Source: Hydrogenibacillus schlegelii (GTDB lineage: Bacteria; Bacillota; Bacilli; Thermicanales; DSM-22653). From it: a stretch of 60,116 bases of DNA. The stretch covers positions 1 to 60,116 of the forward strand of contig NZ_JXBB01000007.1 in assembly GCF_001653195.1 (NCBI RefSeq). The letters are read 5' to 3'. The notes beneath the pieces are model-generated. The model was not told the origin of the DNA, ran no database searches, and saw only the letters and a list, made by a program, of their open reading frames with translations. This document shows positions 53,594-60,116 of this stretch, one piece after another. A program made the translations under genes and the position numbers. Numbering within the stretch: the stretch's first letter is position 1; every line of letters starts with the position of its first letter.

Positions 53594-54538
53594 GTGCGGC
53601 AGGATCGGCAGGCGGTCGACGGGCGACATCCGGAGCTCGGCGCGGTGATCGACGCCGTCTCGGAGGTCGTCATCGGCAAGGCGGATCGGGTGGAACTGGT
53701 CCTCGTGGCGCTCCTCGCCGGCGGCCACGTGCTTTTGGAAGACGTGCCGGGGGTCGGGAAGACGCTTCTCGTGCGGGCGGTCGCCTCGGCCCTCGGCCTT
53801 CCCTTTCGGCGGCTGCAGTTTACCCCGGACGTGCTCCCGGGCGATGTGCTCGGAACGACGGTGCCGGAAGAGGGCCGTTTTCGCTTTCATCCGGGGCCGA
53901 TCTTCACCCACGTCCTCATGGCGGACGAGATCAACCGGGCGACGCCGAAGGCGCAAGCGGCCCTGCTGGAGGCGATGGAGGAGCGACGGGTCACGGTCGA
54001 CGGCGAGACGTATGCGCTGCCGCAGCCGTTTTTCGTCCTGGCGACGCAAAACCCGATCGAGTACGAGGGGACGTATCCGCTGCCGGAAGCGCAGCTGGAC
54101 CGCTTTTTGTTTCGCCTCTTCCTCGGCTACCCGCATCCGGAAGAAGAGGAACGGCTTCTTTTGCAGTATGGGAGTCGGGCCGAGGTGCCGCTTCCGGAGC
54201 CGCATCTCGACCGGGAGCGGTTGCTTCAGCTGATGGCCGCACGGGAAGAGGTGCGGGTGGACGAGGCGGTTCGGCGGCTTCTCTTGGAGCTCGTCGCCCG
54301 GACGCGCCGGGATCCGCGCCTTCGCCTCGGCGCCAGCCCTCGGGCGTCGATCGCGTACTTCCGCGCCGTCCAGGCCCGGGCCTTCGTCCGGGGGCGGACG
54401 TACGCCGTGCCGGAAGATGTCTTTGCGCTGGCGGTGCCGCTTCTCGCCCACCGGGTGGTCGTCGAACCGGAGGCGGCGTACGACGGCGTGCGGCCGGAAG
54501 CGATCATCCGGGAGCTCGCCGGGCTCCCGTCCCGATAA
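53594..54538 (+). CDS. yeaC: MoxR-family AAA+ ATPase
   Basis: 314 residues. GTG 53594 is chosen because AGGAGG lies 8 bp upstream; an in-frame ATG at 53552 would be almost at the predicted transcription start. Walker A is DVPGVGKTLLV, Walker B VLMADEINRATPKAQAALLEAMEE, sensor 1 ATQNPIEYEGTYPLPEAQLDRF, all standard MoxR. It is probably a chaperone that acts with the DUF58 and transglutaminase-like proteins encoded next. The yeaC-yeaD-yebA order matches B. subtilis. Confidence 0.94.
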   Translation: MRQDRQAVDGRHPELGAVIDAVSEVVIGKADRVELVLVALLAGGHVLLEDVPGVGKTLLVRAVASALGLPFRRLQFTPDVLPGDVLGTTVPEEGRFRFHPGPIFTHVLMADEINRATPKAQAALLEAMEERRVTVDGETYALPQPFFVLATQNPIEYEGTYPLPEAQLDRFLFRLFLGYPHPEEEERLLLQYGSRAEVPLPEPHLDRERLLQLMAAREEVRVDEAVRRLLLELVARTRRDPRLRLGASPRASIAYFRAVQARAFVRGRTYAVPEDVFALAVPLLAHRVVVEPEAAYDGVRPEAIIRELAGLPSR

Positions 54539-54724
54539 GGCGCCCGGCCGGAGCGGAGGCCGGGAGGCGGTTCCGCCGGCCGCGGTCGGGCGCCGGTGGG
54601 CGGGGCGGTGTCGTCGGGCGGATTCGGACGCCGGTCGCCCGGGCCCTTTTGTCGTACGGGTTCGGATTCGGGTCGGCGGGCGGCGGGGCCGGCCGGATTC
54701 GGAGCGGCGGGGAGGGATGAGCGG

Positions 54725-55672
54725 GTGGGGAGCTGGCTTCGACTGATCGGCCTGGCGGCCGTTTTGTTCAGTTACCGGCAGTTTCAGGGCGGCTGGGTGA
54801 GCAATTTTTTGCTGGTCACGCTGGCGGCGGCGGCGGGGGTTTCGCTCTGGTCGGCGGCGGCCCTCGGGGCCGGCGTCCGCGTTCGCCGGACGCTGCCGCC
54901 GGGACCGCATGAAGCCGGGACGCCCCTTTTCGTGACGCTGGAGGTGGAGGGGCGGCTCCCTCTCGGGCTTTCCTGGCTGGCGGTCGCCGAACGCCTCGAC
55001 GGCGCGGTCGTCCGCCGGGACGTGCGGCTCTTTTTGGGCCGGCGATGGCGGGTGACGGTCCCGCTCGGGGAACTTCCCCGCGGCCGGCACCGGCTGGGGC
55101 CGATCGACCTCGAGGCGGGCGATCTGTTCGGTTTCGTTCACCGCCGGTGGCGCCTTCCGGAGGAGGTGGAGATCCAAGTCCGTCCGAAGCCGCTTCCGGC
55201 GACGGCCGTCCTCAAGGAAAGGCGCCGCCTGCGCTGGGCGGACGGGACGGGCGAGCCGTCGGAGCTCCGGCCGTACCGGCCGGGGGACCGGGTGAGTCGG
55301 ATCCGCTGGAAGGCGTCGGCCCGGGCGGGGGAACTCCTCGTCGCCGACCGATCGCCGGCGGCGGCGGGCCGCGTGGTCGTCGTCCTCGACGTGTTTCGTC
55401 CGGCGGAGCCGGAGGCCTTTGAGCGGGATGTGGCGCTGGCGGCGACGTGGCTGAAAGCGCTGGTCTCTGACGGCGTCCCGGTGGGGCTCTGGACGTGGAC
55501 GGACGAAGGGCCGCGCTTCATCCCGCCGACCCGGCATCGGGCTCTGGTGGAGCGGATGTGGGAGCTCCTCGTCGACGTCCGGCCGATCGACCGTCCTCCG
55601 CCCGGGGAAGGGCCGCGGCTTTCGGCGGCGACGGCGATCATCCCCGTCGGCCGCCGAGCGACGGGGATCTAA
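54725..55672 (+). CDS. yeaD: DUF58-domain membrane protein (YeaD-like)
   Basis: 315 residues. GTG 54725 follows GGGGAGGG. Two adjacent TM helices near the N-terminus (about 4-45), a beta-rich segment, then the DUF58 signature ELRPYRPGDRVSRIRWKASARAGELLV with VVVVLDVF (von Willebrand A-like fold) after it. DUF58 proteins accompany MoxR ATPases; cellular function is not established. The 186-bp gap after yeaC has no terminator. Confidence 0.9.
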   Translation: MGSWLRLIGLAAVLFSYRQFQGGWVSNFLLVTLAAAAGVSLWSAAALGAGVRVRRTLPPGPHEAGTPLFVTLEVEGRLPLGLSWLAVAERLDGAVVRRDVRLFLGRRWRVTVPLGELPRGRHRLGPIDLEAGDLFGFVHRRWRLPEEVEIQVRPKPLPATAVLKERRRLRWADGTGEPSELRPYRPGDRVSRIRWKASARAGELLVADRSPAAAGRVVVVLDVFRPAEPEAFERDVALAATWLKALVSDGVPVGLWTWTDEGPRFIPPTRHRALVERMWELLVDVRPIDRPPPGEGPRLSAATAIIPVGRRATGI

Positions 55673-55757
55673 AGGGCGATCGGGAAACGGCGCCTCGGTC
55701 AACGGGCTCCACAAAGCGGCGGAGCGGGGAAGGGACGTCGGGAAAGGAGGGGGCGGA

Positions 55758-58229
55758 ATGGGCCGGCGGGCGGTCCGGCTGTACGAAGGGATCGGCTTTG
55801 CGCTGTCGGCGGCGCTTTTCGGCCTGATCGTCGCGGCGCTTCCGGCGGTGAGCGACACGGCGCCGGAGGCGCTCGGGCACTTTTACGGGACGGTCGTCCT
55901 CGCGCATGCGTTCGCCTGGCTCAAGCCCCGGCGCGCCCCGGCCGGTCGGCTGGTTTGGCCGGCGGTCGGCCTCGTCCTTCTCGCCCTCTGGTCGCAGACG
56001 CCGTGGGGGCCGGTCGCGTTCCGACCGGCGCACTGGCAGGGGCTCGCTCAGGAGATCGTCGCGCCGTCGCTGGCGGACGTGGGCGCGTGGCTCGGGGTCG
56101 ACGTTCCCCGGTGGGCCGCCGAGCGGGGCCTGCCGTCGCGGGAAGCCCGGACCCTCGCTTTTGACGTGGCGGTCGGCCTGGCCGTCTTCGGGCTCGTCCT
56201 GCCGGCGGTGCGCCGGCGCCGGCCGCTTCGGGTCATCGGTCCGGCGATCGGGGCGCTGGCGGCGATGGATACGTTTTGGCCCTACGACGGCCGGGAAGCG
56301 ATCGTGCCGGCGGCCTTTTTGGCCCTTCTTTTGCTCGGATGGGGCGCCTTCGGCCGGGCGACGGACGCCGGCGGGGGATGGGAGCGCCCCCGGACGCTGG
56401 GGGGGTTGGGCCTCGCGTGGGCGTTCGGCCTTTCGGCCTTTGCCGCCGGGGCGGTGGCCGCCGGGACGCTTGCGCCGGAGACGGCGCCGGCCTGGCCGGA
56501 TCCGGTGCCGTTTTTGTCGTCGCTCAAAAAGTCGCCGGGCGGGGCGGCGGCGACGCTCGACGGGTATCGCGGCGGCCTCTCCGCCCTCGGCGGGCCGTTT
56601 CGCCCGAGCGACCGGCCGATCTTTGCGGTCCGTTCCGCCGACGGCGCTCCCGTGCCCCGGGTGCGGTGGCGGCTTGTGAGCTTGGAACGGTATACCGGTC
56701 AGCTCTGGCTTCCGGCGGAGGGAAAAGGAGAGGCCAAGCGGTCGATCCTTCCGGGCCCGGCGCCGTCGGCGGGGGCGGATGGGGAAGCGCGCCTCTGGCG
56801 GTATGACCTCGCGCCGGCGATGGCGATCCACCGAGCGCCGGGGCGGACGGTCGGTCCGGCCGGCGCGGCGGTCGGACCGGAGTCCGGCGCCGGCGAGGGG
56901 CTCCGGCGGGTGGAAGTGCGGCTTGAGACGCCGGCGACGGCGGCGGTTTACCCGGACGGGGCGGTCGCCCTTGCCCTTCCCCGGGAAGCGGCGGCCGGAG
57001 TGCCGGCGCCGGCGACGTTTGATCTGGAGAGCGGAGCGCTCACCCTGCCGCCGACGGACCGGTACGTCGTGGAATTCGTTCCGTATCGGCGGCCGCCGAC
57101 GGAGGTCCTGCTTCAGGCGTACCGGCTCCGGGCTCAGGCGCTCGGCTTCGCTCCGTCCGAATGGCCCGCGGTGGCGGCGGCGGAGCTCGGTGAGGAGATG
57201 GTCCGGGTCACCACCGCCCTCCCGACGACGCTCCCGGATCGGGTGCGGTCGCTTGCCGCAAGGCTCGCCCGGGGGGCCGGGACGCCGGTCGAGATCGCCG
57301 AGCGGGTGGAAAGGTATCTTCGGGAAGAGGGCGGATACCGCTATGCGTTCGACGCGCCGGTCCTCGAGCCGGGCGACGATTTCGTCGATCAATTTTTGTT
57401 CGCGCTCAAGACCGGCTACTGCGACCATTTCTCGACGTCGATGGTCGTCCTGCTCCGGGCGGCCGGGGTGCCGGCCCGGTGGGTGAAGGGGTTCGGGCCC
57501 GGCGAGGTGAGCGCCGACGGCCGGACGATCGTCGTTCGGGCCCGGGATGCCCACGCCTGGGTCGAGGCGTATCTTCCCGGGAGCGGATGGGTGCCGTTCG
57601 ACCCGACGCCGCCGGAGGGAGGGGGCGTGCCGGAGGGGGTGGAGGCAGACGCGGCGTTCGCTCCGGCGACGCCGTCCGGCGAGGAGCCGCTTCTTCCCCA
57701 CGATCGGGGCCGGGCGCCGTCCCCGGAGGTGTCCTCCGCTCGGGAAGAAAAGCCGTCGTCGCCGGCCGAATCCGGGGATTCGGCGCCGGCGCCGTCCGGC
57801 GAGGACCTCGCCCGAAGCGTTCCGGCGGCCGCCCTTGCCGGCGCCGCGGCGGGCGTCTTTCTTCTCGCTCTGGCGCTTCGGGCGGGCCTCGGACTCCGGC
57901 ACCCGCTTCCGGTTCGACTCCGGCGCCGGGCCGAGCGGGCGCTCCGGCGGCTTTCCCGGCGGTGGATCGCCCCCGGGACGCCGGAGGCGGCGCGGATCGG
58001 GGCCGGCGACTTTCGGCCGCTTCTCGGGCGGGTGCCGTCGGAAGCGGCGGCAGCCGCCCTCGCCCGGGCGATCGCCGCCTACGAGCGCCTCGCCTTCGGC
58101 GGCCCGGCGCCGGAGGAGGCCCGGGCGGCCTGGGCGGCGTTCCGGACGGCTTGGAAGGCGGTCCGCCGGGCGACACGCCGCCAGGCAAAAAGTGTCCCTT
58201 TCCTTGAGACGCTGCGAGGCGTAAAATAA
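55758..58229 (+). CDS. yebA: Transglutaminase-like membrane protein (YebA/TgpA-like)
   Basis: 823 residues. ATG 55758 follows AAAGGAGGGGG. About six N-terminal TM helices (to about residue 245; DUF3488-like), then an exported region with the transglutaminase core: Cys555 (KTGYCDHFSTSM), His599 (ARDAHAWVEAYLP) and Asp615 (PFDPTPP). A Pro/Ser/Glu-rich linker, one C-terminal TM (about 693-715) and a cytoplasmic DUF4129-like tail follow. The catalytic triad is complete; substrate unknown. In B. subtilis guaA follows yebA; here pbuG comes next. Confidence 0.93.
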   Translation: MGRRAVRLYEGIGFALSAALFGLIVAALPAVSDTAPEALGHFYGTVVLAHAFAWLKPRRAPAGRLVWPAVGLVLLALWSQTPWGPVAFRPAHWQGLAQEIVAPSLADVGAWLGVDVPRWAAERGLPSREARTLAFDVAVGLAVFGLVLPAVRRRRPLRVIGPAIGALAAMDTFWPYDGREAIVPAAFLALLLLGWGAFGRATDAGGGWERPRTLGGLGLAWAFGLSAFAAGAVAAGTLAPETAPAWPDPVPFLSSLKKSPGGAAATLDGYRGGLSALGGPFRPSDRPIFAVRSADGAPVPRVRWRLVSLERYTGQLWLPAEGKGEAKRSILPGPAPSAGADGEARLWRYDLAPAMAIHRAPGRTVGPAGAAVGPESGAGEGLRRVEVRLETPATAAVYPDGAVALALPREAAAGVPAPATFDLESGALTLPPTDRYVVEFVPYRRPPTEVLLQAYRLRAQALGFAPSEWPAVAAAELGEEMVRVTTALPTTLPDRVRSLAARLARGAGTPVEIAERVERYLREEGGYRYAFDAPVLEPGDDFVDQFLFALKTGYCDHFSTSMVVLLRAAGVPARWVKGFGPGEVSADGRTIVVRARDAHAWVEAYLPGSGWVPFDPTPPEGGGVPEGVEADAAFAPATPSGEEPLLPHDRGRAPSPEVSSAREEKPSSPAESGDSAPAPSGEDLARSVPAAALAGAAAGVFLLALALRAGLGLRHPLPVRLRRRAERALRRLSRRWIAPGTPEAARIGAGDFRPLLGRVPSEAAAAALARAIAAYERLAFGGPAPEEARAAWAAFRTAWKAVRRATRRQAKSVPFLETLRGVK

Positions 58230-58232
58230 AAC
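58204..58232 (+). promoter_or_regulatory. pbuG: pbuG promoter inside the end of yebA
   Basis: TTGAGA (58204-58209) and TAAAAC (58227-58232) are 17 bp apart; the -10 covers the yebA stop codon. Confidence 0.55.
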
Positions 58233-58255
58233 CGTTTTTAAAATCGAGTTCCCAT

Positions 58256-58327
58256 CCGTGCGTATAAGCCTGAGAATACGGCTCAGGCGTCTCTACCGGC
58301 AGCCGCAAACTGCCTGGCTACGCACGG
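58256..58327 (+). ncRNA. Purine (guanine-type) riboswitch aptamer
   Basis: P1 CCGTGCG/CGCACGG (58256-58262 with 58321-58327), J1/2 TATAA, P2 GCCTGAG/CTCAGGC with loop AATACGG, J2/3 GTCTCTACC, P3 GGCAG/CTGCC with loop CCGCAAA, J3/1 TGGCTA. The Watson-Crick specificity base is C (58318), which means guanine or hypoxanthine. J3/1 differs from the usual GACTA: it has G for the A before that C (58317) and an extra T (58315). Confidence 0.96.
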
Positions 58328-58381
58328 CGGACGGATGATGGACGCCGATGGGTCGCCTTGGGGCGGCTTCGCCGGTGCACG

Positions 58382-58408
58382 GCCGCCTCCGCCGGCGGCT
58401 GTTTTTTT
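58382..58408 (+). terminator. Riboswitch expression-platform terminator
   Basis: GCCGCC (58382-58387) pairs with GGCGGC (58394-58399), then TG and seven T. CGGCGG just after P1 (58325-58330) could pair with its 5' arm as antiterminator, so ligand binding would favour termination. Confidence 0.8.
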
Positions 58409-58553
58409 GCGTTTTATGCCGTTTTATGCGTCGGATGCGGCCGCACCGCCGGCGGTCGAACGGGGCGGAGCGGCTCGCTTCGGCCGCGTGCGGGATGTCG
58501 GGCGCGGGGCGCCGGACGACGCGGATGGTCGAACGGACGGAGAGGGGAAGACG

Positions 58554-59876
58554 ATGCTAAAGCGTGTGGAGCGGTTTTTCCGCGTTCGGGAGCGCGGCTC
58601 GACCGTGCGCCGGGAGGCGGTCGCCGGCGTGACGACGTTTCTCGCCATGGCGTATGCCCTGTTCGTCGTCCCGGCGGTTTTGTCCGAGACCGGGATGGAC
58701 AAGGAGGCGGTGTTCGTCGCGACGGCGCTCGCGGCGTTCGTCGGGACGATGGTGATGGCGCTCTACGCCAACATGCCCATCGCCCAGGCGCCGGGTATGG
58801 GACTCATTGCCTTTTTTGCCTACACCGTCGTCCTCGGCATGGGCATCCCGTGGCAGACGGCGCTGGCGGGGGTGTTCGCTTCGGGACTTCTCTTTTTCCT
58901 CCTCACGGTGACGAAGGTCCGGGAGACGATCATCCAGGCGATCCCCCACGAACTGAAGATGGCCGTCGGCGCCGGCATCGGGCTTTTCATCGCCTTGATC
59001 GGCCTCAAAAACGCCGGCCTGGTCGTCATCGACCCGGAGGCGGGGCTGCCGAAGCTCGGGACGATTCACGAGCCGCGGACGCTGCTAGCGGTCTTCGGGC
59101 TTCTGGTGACGGCGGCGCTGCTCGTCCGGCGGGTCGGCGGGGCGGTCTTCTACGGCATGGTCGCGACGGCGGCCGTCGGCATGCTCGCCGGGCTCATCCC
59201 GGTGCCGAAGGGGCTCGGCGACATCGTGAAGCCCGTGCCGAGCATCGCGCCGACGCTGGCGAAGCTCGACTGGCCGGCGCTTTTGCACCCGACGCCGGCG
59301 TTCGTCTTCATCGTCCTCACGATCTTCTTCGTCGACTTTTTTGACGCCACCGGGACGATCGTCGCCATCGCCCAGCAGGCGGGGCTGATGAAAAACGGCA
59401 AGATCGAAGGCGGCGGCCGGGCGCTCATCTCCGACGCGGTCGCCACGATGGCCGGCGCCTGGCTCGGGACGTCGACGACGACGTCGTACATCGAGTCGTC
59501 GGCGGGGGTGGCCGCCGGCGGCCGCACGGGGCTCGCGTCGGTCGTGACGGCGGGGCTCTTTCTCCTCAGCCTCTTTTTTGCGCCGCTTCTTCAGATCGTG
59601 ACGGCGGAGGTGACGGCGCCGGCCCTCATCGTCGTCGGCGTCCTCATGGCCGGGAACTTGCGGCACATCGACTGGTCGGACCTCGCCGTCGCGGTGCCGG
59701 CGTTCCTCACCGTCGCCCTCATGCCGTTTACGTTCAGCATCGCCATCGGCATCGCCGCCGGGTTTCTCGCCTACCCGATCCTCAAGATCGTTCAGGGGCG
59801 GGGGCGGGAGGTGCACCCGGTGCTGTACGGGCTTGCGGGCGTCTTCGTCGCCTACTTCATCTGGTTGGCACGGTAA
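58554..59876 (+). CDS. pbuG: Guanine/hypoxanthine permease (NCS2/AzgA family)
   Basis: 440 residues, about 12-13 TM helices. ATG 58554 follows GAGAGGGGAAG; open frame upstream to 58335 crosses the riboswitch terminator and is not coding. AzgA-type motifs: REAVAGVTTFLAMAYALFVV at the start, MPIAQAPGMGLIAFFA, FVDFFDATGTIVAIAQQAG, and LGTSTTTSYIESSAGVAAGGRTGL. Imports guanine and hypoxanthine by proton symport. The upstream guanine-type riboswitch should shut it off when guanine is plentiful. Confidence 0.95.
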   Translation: MLKRVERFFRVRERGSTVRREAVAGVTTFLAMAYALFVVPAVLSETGMDKEAVFVATALAAFVGTMVMALYANMPIAQAPGMGLIAFFAYTVVLGMGIPWQTALAGVFASGLLFFLLTVTKVRETIIQAIPHELKMAVGAGIGLFIALIGLKNAGLVVIDPEAGLPKLGTIHEPRTLLAVFGLLVTAALLVRRVGGAVFYGMVATAAVGMLAGLIPVPKGLGDIVKPVPSIAPTLAKLDWPALLHPTPAFVFIVLTIFFVDFFDATGTIVAIAQQAGLMKNGKIEGGGRALISDAVATMAGAWLGTSTTTSYIESSAGVAAGGRTGLASVVTAGLFLLSLFFAPLLQIVTAEVTAPALIVVGVLMAGNLRHIDWSDLAVAVPAFLTVALMPFTFSIAIGIAAGFLAYPILKIVQGRGREVHPVLYGLAGVFVAYFIWLAR

Positions 59877-59897
59877 AATTTGCAACTAAAGAACCCG

Positions 59898-59926
59898 TTG
59901 ACACGCGGTGTTCGTTGTGGTACATT
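59898..59926 (+). promoter_or_regulatory. rRNA operon promoter
   Basis: TTGACA (59898-59903) and TACATT (59921-59926) are 17 bp apart. The downstream sequence TTCCTTGAAAACTAAACAG (59992-60010) is the boxA-like pre-16S leader seen in Bacillales; the 16S gene would follow beyond the window. Confidence 0.85.
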
Positions 59927-60116
59927 GGTAAGCGTCGCTCGACGCACGGTCGTTCGCTCGAAGGCGATCGCGAGCGCGGGCGAGCCCCACGTTCCTTGAA
60001 AACTAAACAGCACCCGCCCTGTGAGGAAGGCCTTTCCGGGACCGGCGGGCGGCCGAGGGGGCCGGGATGGAGCCGGCGGTGTTGGTCGTCTGTTGGGACC
60101 GGGGGGGATGGGAAGA
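59927..60116 (+). other. 5' leader of an rRNA operon
   Basis: No protein gene. It contains the pre-16S antitermination-like segment at 59992-60010; the rest (60013-60116) is G+C-rich leader without a recognisable 16S start. Confidence 0.7.

Noticed and set aside
53234-55858. Upstream extension of the ytaF frame to 1100 codons on the minus strand
   Set aside because: Runs antisense through yeaC and yeaD and gives Arg-rich nonsense; YtaF similarity starts at ATG 53233.
58335-58553. N-terminal extension of the permease
   Set aside because: Crosses the riboswitch terminator and lacks permease similarity; ATG 58554 has a good ribosome-binding site.

Overview
The window is about two-thirds G+C and carries a Bacillales gene set. 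Four blocks keep the Bacillus subtilis order: acpS-ydcC-alr-ndoAI-ndoA; ywfO-ywgA; tsaE-tsaB-rimI-tsaD followed by a molybdopterin gene, tatA, groES and groEL; and yeaC-yeaD-yebA-pbuG. Sporulation-linked genes (ydcC, ytaF), degS/degU, a CIRCE-controlled groESL and a sigma-D type promoter also point to a spore-forming, motile, Gram-positive bacterium. High G+C, a SoxB-like thiosulfohydrolase and a ferredoxin-dependent 2-oxoacid oxidoreductase suggest a thermophilic chemolithotrophic Bacillales, for example Hydrogenibacillus schlegelii or a relative. The species is inference. The left edge looks like the end of an inserted element and the right edge is an rRNA operon leader, so the window may be one whole contig bounded by repeats.

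Layout. 1-2.1 kb: 5'-truncated S-layer-like protein. 2.1-12.3 kb: efflux cluster (lipoprotein adaptor, RND pump, TetR regulator, TolC-like protein) behind a promoter with a perfect 20-bp palindrome, then an S-layer-anchored subtilase. 12.5-16 kb: envelope genes (secreted protein, GT39-like glycosyltransferase, polysaccharide deacetylase). 16-22.7 kb: metK with an attenuator-like leader, degS-degU, a small GT2-like protein, a DegV-family protein and mnmA, with short tandem repeats between them. 22.9-27.2 kb: nagB, a VanY-like carboxypeptidase, and on the minus strand a Prx6 peroxiredoxin and murG. 27.2-28.8 kb: a tnpB-only IS605/IS1341-type element whose TnpB lacks the usual RuvC-II glutamate. 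28.9-34.2 kb: csoR, an HD hydrolase, ywgA and korAB. 34.3-38.3 kb: the acpS-ydcC-alr-endoA block. 38.4-40.8 kb: chemoreceptor. 40.9-43.9 kb: t6A genes. 44-49.1 kb: large membrane protein, 5-formyl-THF cyclo-ligase and soxB. 49.3-52.4 kb: mog/moaB, tatA, groESL. 52.5-59.9 kb: ytaF (minus), then yeaC, yeaD, yebA and pbuG under a purine riboswitch. 59.9-60.1 kb: rRNA promoter and leader.

How it works together. Several genes serve the cell envelope (S-layer proteins, murG, alr, vanY, nagB, deacetylase, glycosyltransferase, efflux). DegS/DegU, TetR, CsoR and HrcA (through CIRCE) are the visible regulators. The strongest unexplained signals are the TnpB active-site change, the operator-like dyads ahead of the efflux cluster, korAB and soxB, the terminator-bearing metK leader, an odd purine-riboswitch junction, and short tandem repeats in spacers and in in-frame insertions.
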